From Halichondria panicea (lineage: Eukaryota > Porifera > Demospongiae > Suberitida > Halichondriidae): a stretch of DNA of 64,000 bases. Shown here one piece after another: positions 11,336-23,566 of this stretch (the stretch's first letter is position 1; every line of letters begins with the position of its first letter). The notes under the pieces were generated by a model that did no database searches, was not told the DNA's origin, and worked only from the letters and a program-made list of their open reading frames with translations. The translations under genes were made by a program, and so were the position numbers. The DNA is taken from positions 966,001-1,030,000 of the forward strand of contig NC_087385.1 in the NCBI RefSeq assembly GCF_963675165.1, read 5' to 3'.

Positions 11336-14300
11336 CTAGTTATTGACCACACCCTCGTACAAAGCCGCATTGGACTCATGTGCGTATTGGACGTGTGCGA
11401 GAGAGTTCTCAAAGTGTTTCTTGATCTGCTCGGCTTCCTCACCATCGAGAGCTTGCATCTCATCACGGATCTTGTCCACCAGCTGCTTGAGCAGGGGCGA
11501 GCCAATCTGGGCACACACACGGGGCAGACAATATAATTACCGTAAACACTTTTTGTTGCTAGGCTGGAGATTATAGAGATTATGGACAGCGGTAAATTCT
11601 TGTAGCATGCATAATCATAGTGGACAGTGGTACATGTACGTATTATGTACGCTCAAGAGTAGATAAGAGTATGCATGAAGTGGCCTGCTAACACAGGTCC
11701 AAACACATGCTATGGGGCCTATTAACCTGGCTGTATTATAGAGGGGGACCTGCTTGCACAATAGGGAAGTTTCACTTCACATGCTATGCTTTCAATAAAG
11801 AGGTGACCTGCTATATACAGGGTGAAACACATCCTACATTGTATGGGGACTTCATTATAATAGAGGGTAACCTGCTGACATACACCAAGGAACACAGCTC
11901 TCACCTGTGCTGCCTCCTTCTCATGGAAGTACATGTAGATGTTGAGTAGCTCTACAAGGAGCTGGACCTGCACACTCTTGTCCATGCACTGACTGGCAAT
12001 CCTCCCACTCTTCTTGAGACACTCTGCCACTCTCTTGCCATTCAGACACTGCATGGAGAGGTAAGTATTAGTAGTATGAAATCATGAACATTACACAGCT
12101 ATAAATGAACGACACATTCTGTGTCAGAAAACGAACTACATGTATATGTACAATACACCATTATGATAGAAGAATGATCATTACTACATGTACATGTACA
12201 TCATCTTTGTAGACTCTAGTAAACTGGAGGTACACTGTTACCACTACATGTCATTGAAGCTCTAAAAATTGAGTCCACACACAAGGCATAACTATTATCT
12301 ACCAGTTAACTAAAGCCCCCACTGACCTCTGTGACTGTTCCCTCGTTAGAGGTCCGCCCTGACCAGAACAAGTGAGCACAGGTGGCCACAGAGCGACACT
12401 GGTCTGGCTTCTTGAGTAACCGTGACGACGACATGGCGCAGTTGTTACGTAGTGTCTCGTGATTATCATCTCCCAAGCAAGTGAGTCGCTCAAAGGTTGC
12501 AATGATGAGTGCTATGGCTGTCTGTTGAGCACGTGTGTCTGTGATCTCCTCCTCGTACAGTGTGAACGCCTGTGAGTGTGTGTGGGTGGTGTGTGTGTGG
12601 GGGGGTTAACAAATGGATAAAAATGTACACATTTTAGTATTAGTGGTGGAACTCTTATAATAGAGCACTACAGTTGAACAGGCTTAACGACAGGATTCTA
12701 TCGCTGTGATGTACATTGAAGGTGAAGGCTTTATTCTACCCATGATATTCCTCTAGAACCATGACCTCAAGCCCCGCCTACCTGGCTGATAAACTCGTAT
12801 GTAACAGTCTCTGATGCAATCTGGTCAGCAGTGAGTGCTCCCTGTAGGAAGAGACGCAGAGAGAGCTCTGGCTTGACCTTGGTGAGGGCGTTGATGGTCT
12901 GAAGACAAAACTGGAAGATACGTTCACACTTCTTCTCCCAACGAGCGTCCTGTGTGTGGGGTGGGGTGTGTGTGTGTGGGAGGGGTTGTGGTGGTGGTGG
13001 GTGTAGGCAAAATATGTATAAATTAATGTATATGCCCATAGGAGTTTGCTGAGGAAAAGGCAATTCTGCACATCCTACCATCACTACAGCTTTACCTCAT
13101 CCTTGAGAGTGGAGTAGTTGATGACCAGCTTGTAGGCAGCAAACACTAGTGGGGGCAGAGTGTAGCCAATCCTCTCGTCTCCTCCAGTGCCAAAGTGCTT
13201 GCGCGCTGCATTCAGAATCTGCACAGACCACAGTCAATATAGGGGTCACACAGTTACATAATACGTTAAGCATATTGAAGTCTTAACAATAGTTTCTAGT
13301 ACTAACAGAAGCTACTATATAGCCCATGTCTAGTGTGGTAACTGCATACATAGGTCATCTTCTATAATACATAGTCACTGTGCCCCAAGGGTGACCTCTA
13401 TAAACAGGCTTTTTGTGTACCCTGTCGAACATTGTAGTATAGGAGTTAACGTTCCTACCATGTATTGCTGATCTGCTGAGCTGGCCTTAAGGAGGTGGAC
13501 CATCCGTCCCATCACCCATTGTTCTTCCGCAAAGTCCTCAGGGTCACGCTGAGTGGGCGTGTGTGTGTGTGAGGAATGTGGGGAGAATATGACATGTATA
13601 TGTACATGTACTATTATACTGAAGCTAATATGGAAAATAGACATCTGTAAATAGTACATCACTGTAAGTGGTAAATATACACATACACATGTACAAAACA
13701 GTGTGGTAATAAAAGTGGCATCTCTAGTAGAGAGCCTGCAGTTATGAGTTTTTACACTACGGCCCCCTACAGTGCCCCCCCCCCCCACACACACCCTACA
13801 GTGCCCCCCTCACATACACACACCCTACAGTGCCCCCCCCACACACACACCCCACAGTGCCCTCCCCCACACACACACCCTACCGTGCCCCCCCCCCACA
13901 CACACACACCCCACAGTGCCCCCCCACACACACACCCCACAGTGCCCTCCCCCACACACACACCCTACCGTGCCCCCCCACACACACACACACCCCACAG
14001 TGCCCCCCCCCACACACACCCCACAGTGCCCCCCCACACACACACCCCACAGTGCCCCCCACACACACTCACTCTGCCCTTGTCCCCCTCGTCTGGCTGG
14101 TCCTTGAGCAGAGGAGAGAGCAGTTTAAACATCGCCTCAGCCTGTACAAAGAATACAGTATGGGGGAGAAATCAAATACTGGAAAATAGAGCTATAAAAT
14201 TTAATAGCTAAATTATTCAATAATTCTGGGCATTCCGTGTTGCTAGGTACAAGGCTTACATCATCTGCTGTAGTGATGTTAGCCTCATTGTCCACGATCT

Positions 14301-17300
14301 TCTGCACTAGGTAAGAGGCTAAGATCTTCCTGCCATTGAAGTCAAAAGTCTCTATGAGTCTCGGGTAGTGGCTCAGTTGGAGGATTGTCAGTGAATCATC
14401 GTATGAGTCTAAGGGGACCTTCATCAGGCGAATGAGTTCTCGTCCTATCGACTGGTTGCTGTCGATTCTGCAGTGGAGCATAGTGACATATAATCTGTGT
14501 ATATATGCTGCCAGGAGTGCACTCCTGATGCTGCACAATAGGAGTATTCATCTGTTTCTATACATGGCACATGGACTGTGTTTAGTTGTACTTGCAGCAT
14601 GTGCACACATGTACCCATTGACTTTGTACTCTGTATTATTTCCTGTCATCAAGAATTAAACACACCCGGCCATCCACCCCTCTCCTTTTACACACCCCCA
14701 CCCACTCACGAGGCAGCCTCCCTCTACACACCCTCACACTAACCCCCACCCACTCACAGGGCAGCCTCCCTCTACACACCCTCACACTAACCCCCACCCA
14801 CTCACGGGGCAGCCTCTCTCTTGGTGATAACGTTGAGTGTGCACTCGAGAGCTTTGTCCACATAGTCAATACGATCAGAGTAGCACTTGAGAGCAAGGTT
14901 CACTAGGGACGTGTACAAGGCAGTCACATCGTCCAATGGCATTTCAGGACGGCTCTGAGGAAACAAAACTATGAGCAACAGTACAGACAGGCACAATATT
15001 GCAAGCATATAATTATATCTACGTGAAAAGTCACCGGAACTATTGCTTCACTTTTTCTGAATTACCACTCTGTGTGTTGACGCTGTGTATTAATTTTGTT
15101 GCATATGCGCATGTGTGTATATATTTAATTAATCTACATGTATATGTAATGCATAATAATTATAGGCTATACCTACTCTTGGCTATAATTAAAATACACA
15201 ATACAAATTAGTGGTTTTTGACCTCTCGTGACTACAATAATTATGCCTCGAGGGATACGGTAAAGGTGACTGTGTGTGTGTGTGTGTGTGTATTCCAGCC
15301 GTAACTGCTCAACAGTTGTAATGCGACGAAAAGTAACAGCTTCTAGCCACGTTCTCGATATGTTAACTAAAGCTTTTTTCTTGAGTTATAGCTAATTTGA
15401 CTTACAGTTGTCACTGTTGCAGTCTCCTCAGAATCGGGTGTAGCATCATCTCTTCACACAAAGGTTCTAAGCAACTTATGAGTTAGCCCTCACTAAGCGT
15501 TAACTGTTTAGTAGCGAATCAAAATCCAAGAGAAAGTGGCTAGAAGCCGTTAGTTTTCGTCGTATTGCAACCATTAAGCTGGAACACACACACAGTCAGC
15601 TTTACCGTATCCCTCGTGGCATAATGATGAACTTTATGTCAAGTAAAATGTAGTGTGTTATTTAAAGGTCACCTTGTATGTACCCATAGCTATGCACTCA
15701 CTTGTATAACGAGGGACACTTCCTGTGAGAAGATATCAAACAGTTGTATGTCATTGGGGATTCCCCCTGTGTCCGAGCGGTGTGCAAAATTGGCCAATCG
15801 GTCAATTAGAGCAATAATGATGTTCTTGACGTTGACAGACTCCTGCACATCTGCACATGACTTTAGAAACTGGTTGAGTGTGGCCAGGTGGAACTCATCA
15901 GGAAACACCTACATGTATATATATATAATTGGGAGAACACAGAACACATAAAGATGTAAGACTTATACTGACCAAAGCCTGTCTTACTACAGCGTAGTAG
16001 AATCAATAATTCTTATGCTTTTAAGACCGTAGCTCCTGCTATTACAGCTAGTTAGCAAAATGATCTCCATACATGTGTGTACAGAGTACCCCTAGCTACA
16101 TGTACTAGGAACTAGTGACAGTCTATCCACAGGTTAAACATTGGCTGTAGGAATCATTACGGTTATTTATTTTGACTGACAATGTGGAACTATATAACTT
16201 GATTTCAGAAACTCCAATTCTAGTTCCACCAAAAATACACGTATGTACCTGTATGACACACTCCATGAGGTACTCCTGTGCAATAGCATCCCGGCACTTG
16301 ATGACCTGCTCCAGGAGGTTGGGCAGAATGTCTTTCTGATAGTAGCTCGAGTCTACACTCTCCAACTGGGACAGACGTACGAGGTTTGTACCCACGAGGA
16401 TACGCAGCTCCAGTCGTTCCTTCTCCCTCCTCTCCTTCTCTCGTGTGTGGCCCTGGTGTTGCATACGGACCCAGAGTTTGTTCATCTCGGCAAAGTTGTG
16501 GAGGACAAATGTGATGGAGTCTTCGATAGATCCGTCCTTCTCACTGTGTGTGTTAAGAGAGGTGATATGTGAACAGCTATAGTACATGGAAGTGTATTGT
16601 GATACACGTACAATGTATGAAAAGTAGCTATTTAACATTGGATTGCACGTACATGTATACAGTATCAGGTTAGGGTTTGTAAAAACAGCACACTCTGTCC
16701 ACACTATAGAAGCTATGGACACCAGCAGTAATGGGCCACCTGGGCCTAGTAACAACTAGAGAGTGAGTGCTTCCATCAATGAGAAAGCAACAACCACACC
16801 TCAATGTCTAACATGACTCACTCTGCAGTGGAGGTGTCTGGAATGTGGTTCTTGGTGCACTGGAGGAGGTAGTTACGCAGGAACAGTCCTCTCAGTGGAT
16901 GCTGAACACCACGACACATTTCAACCAAGTCCTTGAGGATGTCTCGCCGAGAGCCCTCCTTAGCTTTGATGTACACTGTACCCACGGTGACCAACAAGTA
17001 CCTGTGTGTTGAATATATAAAGAGCATGGCTATGAATAAATGAATATTAGGCATTCCGAAGAGTTGAATAAAATTAATGCCCATATTAACAACTTTCTGC
17101 ATCATCAACATCACACAATCAGATTGTAAATCTTAGGAAGGGAACAATAGCTGGAGTATGAAATGTAACCACAGAGACAGAGTAAGTGATTGCACTAACA
17201 ACCTTGCTACTCACATTCTTGGGACGATGTTACCGGCGTATTGGACCAGTTCGTAGAGGTCAGAGAGTTTCCTCCCTTTCTCAAATTCTTCCAAAAGGTG

Positions 17301-18075
17301 CTGCTCCAGATGAGAGAGCTCATCACTGATGCTCATGTCTGGTGGGGAGGGGGTCAAGGCAACAACATACATTCAGTACTTACAACCTAACCCTAACCCT
17401 CACCCTAACCTAAGGAGGAAAAAACTGAATTTGGATTTGTTTTGCTAAAGTTAGCTGCGCATGGTCGTACTGGTACCAAGGTCAAATAGGCCGAAAATGT
17501 CAACCTCCCACTACATATAAAGACATACTGTCTCATTAAATACTGTCTCATTAAATAAATGATACACACACACGCACACCCACCCCCCCCCACACACACG
17601 CACACACCCACCCACACACACAGTGGATACAAAGCTCATAGTAGCTCTTGGGTGTGAGCAGTGAGGTACGTAGCTCTCCCAACATGGTGGAGGCATGCTT
17701 GAGCGCATCCATCAGCTGGTTATTGTCCTGCAGGGGAGGATAATGTTGATGATGGTAGCCCTGTGGTACTAAAGGGCTAGTTAAGTCAGCGTAAGCTTAA
17801 TTAGGATATCATTTATATTATTACAGTAATGCGACACCATGAGCTGCTTACAAGAGAAGTCTTCATGTTGAAGGAATTGGTCTTGACTTGCTGTATAGCT
17901 GAGGTGAGAAGCTTGTCCTGGTCCTCTAGGGACACAGCAGGTGGACCCTTTGACTGCAGGTAAAGATACATGTCAGAACAATGTTTTGCAATAATTATGT
18001 GTGTGTGTGTGACTGGGAATTTGCGTGTAAAACTGATTGCTTAGGAGTATGTATATCTTGTGTAGCACTCACCAT
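11336..18075 (-). CDS. VPS35: VPS35, retromer core subunit
   Basis: Sixteen exons: 18075-18073 (only the ATG), 17953-17852, 17727-17631, 17338-17215, 17001-16822, 16543-16249, 15908-15702, 14954-14806, 14467-14260, 14141-14073, 13548-13459, 13218-13096, 12949-12782, 12569-12327, 12048-11905, 11506-11336. The joined frame is 790 codons, close to the usual length of about 796. Family blocks appear in order: [19 protein letters not shown] (the PRLYLL-type VPS26-binding site, with Met for Leu), [70 protein letters not shown] and [15 protein letters not shown]35 is the alpha-solenoid scaffold that joins VPS26 and VPS29 and sorts cargo from endosomes to the Golgi or plasma membrane. The first intron directly follows the start codon. 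Introns hold minisatellites, a MITE and duplicated donor sites. Confidence 0.97.
13760..14064. repeat. C-rich/CA minisatellite in a VPS35 intron
   Basis: More than ten variable units of about 25-30 bp, each CCCCACAGTGCC followed by a C-run and (CA)n. It fills the intron just downstream of VPS35 exon 10. Long open frames in either direction come only from the repeat. Confidence 0.85.
14700..14812 (-). repeat. 48-bp tandem repeat duplicating the VPS35 exon 8 splice donor
   Basis: CACTCAC(G/A) followed by a GGCAGCCTC block occurs at 14703, 14751 and 14799, a 48-bp period. On the gene strand each unit carries GGCTGCC followed by GTGAGTG, so the exon end and its donor exist three times. The exon-proximal copy (exon end 14806) gives the conserved frame. 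The two others would retain 48 or 96 bases and meet a TGA at once. Confidence 0.8.
15244..15621. mobile_element. MITE with TA target site in a VPS35 intron
   Basis: Terminal inverted repeats of about 85 bp: the left begins TGCCTCGAGGGATACGG and the reverse complement of the right begins TGCCACGAGGGATACGG. Both continue through a GTGTGTGTG tract to a CTTCTAGCCAC block. TA flanks both ends, as expected for Tc1/mariner-type insertion. There is no open frame of note, so it is non-autonomous. Confidence 0.8.
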
Positions 18076-18237
18076 GTTTGCTTCTTCTAGTAATCAAGTT
18101 ATAAGCCCCTAAAAAGCGAGATAATAAGCGTAGCTTGCTGTACAAAATCACTTCTTTGTTGCTTCCATGTCACGTGTTGTACGAATAAGGGGCGGGTCCC
18201 AACTTAGGGAATTCCCCTGGAAAAGGAGGTGGGGCTG

Positions 18238-18251
18238 CTTACCATAGTAAC
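18238..18251 (+). promoter_or_regulatory. RFX X-box-like motif upstream of the coiled-coil gene
   Basis: CTTACCATAGTAAC differs from the X-box consensus GTNRCCNNRGYAAC only at its first base. It lies 27 bp before the ATG at 18278 in the 202-bp interval shared with VPS35. RFX factors bind such sites at ciliary genes. The match is visible; function is inference. Confidence 0.4.
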
Positions 18252-18277
18252 TGTGAATAGTGAATAAATTAATCAAG

Positions 18278-19995
18278 ATGGCCTGCTCTTTGCAGCAACC
18301 TCCCTCCGGTCCTAGCTTGCTAACCATCTATTCGACAGTTGTACCTTTCACAAACTACTCGCAATGGGAGAGGACTCCTCACAAATCTCCTGAAGTGGTC
18401 AAGTCAGTGTCTGGTAGAGTAAGAGCCAAGCCTAAGGTGTTACAAGATCTTGTGGCTAGTGGCATTAAAAAGACCACATACAGACACAGTGGATTCACTC
18501 CAAATGCTCGTGAGAGTACGATCGTTATCAGGAGTCGAACTCAAGATGTCGGGAAGAGGGTTGGAACTGGATATGGATCGAGGGGTCAACTGGAGTCCGC
18601 AGCAGCTAGGTTGAGACTGTTGAAAGTAAGTTTAATATTTACGACGTTTGCTCATAGCTTTATATAAATTTTTACAGATGCGGATTGCAACCAAGAAGGT
18701 TTCTGTGGAAGATGTTCAACATCACAAGGAGGAGCTTTTCTCAGCAAATCTCTGTTTAATGCAAAGGATCCAAAATTCTGAAAGCAGCATCGTAAGCAAA
18801 ATTTATTGAGCTTAAATATTTTTATGTACTTCTATTCACAGCATACTGACGTGGATAAAATGTTGGAGAGATACACCAATTTCAAGGTAAAGTAAAAAAA
18901 TTGACTGTGATTGATCTCACCAGGAGCACGTGATGAGATGGAGCGTCTTACTACGAGGATTTGATATCGTCCTTCTATGTACAAACATTGCCATATAATT
19001 ATAGTTATGTCAAACCGCTAAGTGTTGCTAACATTAGATCAAACACACATTATCAGCCGCACATGTACAGAGCAGTTAGCACATTACAAACAAGGAAATG
19101 TGGCTAGACGATTTAAGCAATATGTAAAACGCTCCATCTCCTCATGTGCTGATCTTACTAATATTATTATTCTCCTAAATTCATCTAATTATAGGGTGCC
19201 ATTTCCAAATTGCAAACAAAAGCCGGAGAAGAGATAGAAAAAGCCAAAGAAGAACTGGAAATGACAAGATCCACTCTCGAAGAAAGCATTTCTGAACTAC
19301 GAAGAACAGTTAGTAATACTGAAAGAATCGTACGGAAGAAATCACGAGAGTTGAATGTGCTCCTGAATTACAAAGAAACTGAATTTCCAGTCAAATTAGT
19401 GAAAATTGATCAACTCAAGGAGCAGTGTGAGCTGTTGAATGAAGACAATGAAGCTGACCTAGTGGAGGTGGAGCTAATGATTGCTGAGGAGTGGGAAAAG
19501 TGTGGTCAGATTATGGACAGTGTGAGGAGAGACCTGGAGACTAAAGCTACTCAGGTTACTTCGGTGTACATGTAGCTAGTAATCAACATACTGATATTAG
19601 GATGGTAAAGATGGGTATGGATCGAGTGATGATTATGTTATTTGACATTTCCCCACCACTATATATAGGCATCACTAGTGACCATGAAGAGAAGTACCCA
19701 GGAAAAAGCTATTCAGAACAAAATAATGGAGAAGGTAATTTTTCCATAATGCTGTTATTATTATGTACTAGCTATATACTTTCACTCCCATTAGGAATTG
19801 CTTATACACGAAGAGAAGCGCTATGAGCTAGAGGGAGTGATTACTACTCTAAAGTCGAACATTAGATGGCTCTCGGAAGAATTGGAGAAAATATATCAAT
19901 TAAGACACAAACCTTCAATTGCTGTACTCGGCAAATGTTTACCAAACACTGAACTCCAGTTTGATTTTCCTAGACGACAAAAATGCCCGTTGTGA
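18278..19995 (+). CDS. Coiled-coil protein, C20orf96 / DUF4618-like
   Basis: Six exons: 18278-18625, 18678-18791, 18842-18886, 19195-19554, 19669-19734, 19795-19995, together 377 codons. The N-terminal about 115 residues are basic and low in structure. From about residue 120 to 350 the protein is almost all heptad-like coiled coil (for example AKEELEMTRSTLEESISEL). A block reading LLNYKETEFPVKLVKI matches my recollection of the core of DUF4618 proteins such as vertebrate C20orf96. These are poorly characterised, and a ciliary or centrosomal role is only suggested. The X-box-like site just upstream agrees with that. Intron 3 holds a small inverted repeat. It is divergent from VPS35 and convergent with the next gene, 134 bp away. 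Confidence 0.7.
18915..19165. repeat. Inverted repeat in intron 3 of the coiled-coil gene
   Basis: AGCACGTGATGAGATGGAGC near 18922 is answered by GCTCCATCTCCTCATGTGCT near 19131, its near-exact reverse complement. This makes a foldback of about 240 bp, possibly an old MITE. No target duplication could be fixed. Confidence 0.6.
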
Positions 19996-20129
19996 ATTAG
20001 TAATTATTGTTCTTGTCAAAGTAAAAAAACAATTTTTTGCTAATTTATTATGCTCAATGACAAAAAAATTGCATATTTGATGCATAAAAAAGCAATCACA
20101 TGTACAGGAACTATAATTATAATTAATTG

Positions 20130-21753
20130 CTAAGATTTAGTTTTCTTGTTCTTGCTCCTCTTACGCTTCCTAGGAGGTGTGATTGCTATTTCAAAACTAA
20201 CTGGTGCTTTGGCCGAAATGCCTTCACTACTAACAGAGTCTTTTGTATCCAGTGGTAAGTCACTCTCCTCTCCGCTGGTTAGGTGCAGTGAGTCGAGGCT
20301 GAGACCAAGATCACTCGTCACATTTAGATTGTCAGCTTTAGAATCGTCACTATCACTTAGTGAATCTACACAGAGCTTTGCTACACTTATCAATGGCTTC
20401 TGGTCGTTTTCAATCGCAGACTCTCGTCCAGTTTTTTGGGGAAGAAATGCTCTTGGGACTTTTGGTGGAGGGTTCTCGGTATCATTCTTGTTATTAGAGG
20501 GAGCCACTTTGGACTGTTTCTCTGGTTGTTTTAGCTGCATGGCAGACTTGGACTTATGAATAGCAGTATGAATATATTGCACTTTAGCCGAAGAAAGGTG
20601 ACTACTTAATAAATTGGAAGTGGAAGATTTTCGAAGTTTTGTCGAAGCAGACGATGGAACTCCTCGAGCACTTGTAGGTCTGCTTGTAGGTCTGCTTGTA
20701 GATGAAACTTTAGTAGACTTGGATGGATTCAGACTCCTAGCACTTGAAGGTCTAGTCAATGATGACTGTTTCTTGCTCTTATACCATTCTTCTTGCTTGA
20801 TAGTGTTTGCTTCATGTTGAGCTATTTCTGCTAGCCGTTCTTCAAATGATGAGTCTCCTTTTATTTTCAGTGGGTCCGGGTAGGGATAAGCGAGTGTGGA
20901 GGAGTGTGGGGGGCATTTCGGGACAGGGGGAGTTAATCTGTATAATTATTCATAATAAGAGAATGTAGAATGAATACACTGAACATTAAAATTCAATTTT
21001 TTGGCATACATACCTCTCCTTCTGGGGTGGTCTTGGTTGAATTGTCATTGACGCTGTAGTTGCAATGAAGTGAGGAGAACTGTGGGTCGACTCCTGAGGA
21101 AGAATTATTTCAACAAACCTTATGCATGTGTACCATATAATTACCTTCTTACTGGCCGTTTTGAAGTCTTGTTTTAACTGCAATCTTGATTGAGCACTAG
21201 TAGGACGAGAGGGCAACTGCAATGGAAGTGCATGCATGATTATAATAGCCGGCACTACGTTGACAATTTCTATTTCTTCAACTCACTGAAGGTGGTCCAG
21301 GGAGGATTGCTGCTGGATCAATGCGAGCCTTAGTTCGATAACTGGTCTCTGGTCGCTTCAACTGGCAAGCCCTCCACCTCACAGCTCTATTAGTATGAAC
21401 AGGTATTCTAGTTTTCAGGCCATTTATATTTGTATTCATCGTCAGTAAAAATTCTGGAACACATGGCCTATAGCCGTCAGCGACTATGTTCATAGCTACA
21501 TGCAGAGTTGTTACACATGAATGGGATATAGCTATAATAGAGATCTCACATAGTGGGCTTTGCAAATTAATGTTCACAGCTTTTTTTTGAATTTGTGGCT
21601 GATAATTGGTGTGAGCTTTAGTTACAGAGAGGCGCTAATAATATAATTGTTATGGGTGTCTCACCTGTAATGCTCCAATTGCTGGAGGGGGTACACACCT
21701 AGCCTGGGGCCATTGTGACAGTAGACTGCATGGCTGTACGCGTAGGAAGCCAT
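20130..21753 (-). CDS. Unrecognised basic Ser/Pro/Arg-rich protein
   Basis: Five exons: 21753-21665, 21386-21287, 21216-21145, 21093-21014, 20937-20130; 382 codons. The first exon encodes a compact start (MASYAYSHAVYCHNGPR). The second gives RAVRWRACQLKRPETSYR and an ILPGPPS turn. The rest is low complexity: repeated SRPTSARG / RPSSARS motifs, a short charged helix (FEERLAEIAQHEAN), an acidic Ser/Asp stretch and a strongly basic tail (RKRKRSKNKKTKS) that could be a nuclear signal. No domain is recognised. The Arg-Pro-Ser-Ser-Ala-Arg repeats recall microtubule- or cilia-associated proteins, but this is a weak impression. The exon 2 acceptor was chosen because it alone keeps the frame open. It is divergent from NDUFS6, 192 bp away. 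Confidence 0.65.
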
Positions 21754-21945
21754 TCAAGGGCTCGTAATTAATTGGCAGCGCTTGTATTGTGTGGTCAATA
21801 ATGTTGCTGTGGTTTTATTTTATAGGTGGTGCGGCACAAATTAAGTGTATTCATCATTATTGTGGTGGATTTGTTTGCCATCTTGTTGCTAGGCCGCAAT
21901 AATTAGAATCATAATTATGGTGCTCTCTAAATAGAAAAGAAAGCG
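21754..21945. promoter_or_regulatory. Divergent promoter interval before NDUFS6
   Basis: Short interval between two start codons. It contains GCCATCTTG at about 21877, the reverse complement of an AAGATGGC core as bound by YY1, common near mitochondrial and housekeeping gene starts. No gene. Confidence 0.4.
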
Positions 21946-23370
21946 ATGGCACTCAACAGAATCGGTGGGGCTCTGAGAAGAAACCTGACTCGCCCAGTCT
22001 GGAGTGGTGGCCTACAAAGCAGATGTGTAACTCTATCAGCCAGGGTTTTCAACACAGAGAAAGTCACTCATACTGGACAGGTATGTAGTGTAGAGTATTA
22101 TATCTGAATATAAAAGCTGCGTTGCAACACAAATAATTATAATTGTAATTATAATTGAGACAATGTATGATAAACAAAATAGGTGAATGTCTAAGTGGCG
22201 TATATATTTGAGTGACAATTTAAAAATCAGACATTTACGGTACCTGTAGTAGCCTATAATTATACTTAGCTTGTTAGTATTAATGGTATAAGTGATTGTA
22301 GAGTGAGAAACAGTTCCGTTGGTACATACACTGTGTGGAGATCCCCTGTACGTACATGTATGTGTGTACACAGCACTGCAAGCCTAATGATTCCTCTACA
22401 CCTAGATTAGATATAGCATGAGACCAATGTATGGAATATACAAGCATAAGTCTCAGGCATAAGTCTGAGGACCAGTTGCCTGTATATTGCATACAACACG
22501 AGGATTCTCATGCTATAATTATGTGTTGTATATCACAATGACTAAATTATGCCTCGAGACTACGTGACCATGTAATACAGTATGACGTTGTCAAGGTTAT
22601 AAGCATGTTATAAAAATCATACAGTCTCATCTGTGTTATAACATGGTTGCATAGCATCGAGGCATGCTTTGGTAAGGGGTCATCGTGATATAAAACACAT
22701 TATAGAGATGAGAATCCTCTTGTTCTATGCAATTACAAGCAACTCACCCTCGGGACTTGGTCTCATATCTATTACATACGCTTATAACGGTTGTTTTATA
22801 ATTTTACAGAAATGGGATGAGTCAGACTATAGGCAAGTGCGGTTCACAGATCGAACAAAATTGGTGAGTCTTCCACACACACGTACGTGTGCAAGGTTGA
22901 GCTTTAGTACAAGCCCTAACTTGTGTTCTGGCTTGCAACCTCTGGTGATGGGAAAACCCCCTGACTGAGGTCCAGCTTGTAACTTTACAATCTTTTGTAC
23001 ATGGTACGAGGTGTTTTGTAAGGGGAATCCCCTAGAAGAAGTCCATCTTGTGTGTAAATGAATGGTAAAAGCTTTTAGCATGAACTGTAAGTACAATTAT
23101 AGCTGCTATTATAATTATGTACTCACTATAATTTTTGGAATTTTGCAGGTCAATGAGCAGTTTGCCATTAATCTGCTCGCCGAGGAGCCAGTGGTGGTCA
23201 TCAAAGGTACCCACACGTGGTGTGATGGTGGGAAAGGTGCTCTGGGTCACCCTAAAGTCTACATCAACCTGGACAAGCCGGAGATCAATGACTGTGGATA
23301 TTGCGGCAAGAGATTTGTCGCTGAAGCTTCAAAAGAACATTTCAAAGCAGAAACTCTTATTTATGAATAG
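21946..23370 (+). CDS. NDUFS6: NDUFS6, 13-kDa zinc-binding subunit of respiratory complex I
   Basis: Three exons: 21946-22080, 22810-22863, 23149-23370, giving 136 codons. The Arg-rich start without acidic residues ([16 protein letters not shown]) reads as a mitochondrial targeting peptide. THTGQ, DYRQVRF and [14 protein letters not shown] follow. The zinc site is intact: [19 protein letters not shown] supplies Cys and His, CGYCGK the last two Cys. NDUFS6 sits at the peripheral arm of complex I and is needed for late N-module assembly. The C-terminus runs about 18 residues beyond the usual end after the last zinc cysteine. Intron 1 contains a nested foldback element. Confidence 0.95.
22480..22745. 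mobile_element. Nested inverted-repeat element in NDUFS6 intron 1
   Basis: ACGAGGATTCTCATGCTATAA at about 22500 is answered by an inverted copy near 22700-22725 (ATAGAGATGAGAATCCTC). An inner pair, TATGCCTCGAGACTA near 22548 and GCATCGAGGCATGC near 22656, is nested inside. The inner ends share GCCTCGAG with the VPS35-intron MITE. This looks like one palindromic element in or around another. Confidence 0.55.
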
Positions 23371-23566
23371 TGAACACTTGTATACTACAGTTTGTTACCT
23401 TATCCAGTTTGTGGTGGGTGTTTGTTAGAATGCTCATTATCTAATAATTATTGTGGCTGATATCGATATCAATTAATTGATGAGCTGTCAAAGACACGCT
23501 GGACGCCAAGTTGACTACATGTAGCTGCTATAAACCTCTCTCTCGTTGCGTTCGACCTCTATAGAC

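Noticed and set aside
13744-14211. Long Pro/Thr/His or Gly/Val/Cys open frames over the C-rich/CA repeats
   Set aside because: They exist in several frames on both strands at once and overlap a VPS35 intron; they are by-products of the repeat.
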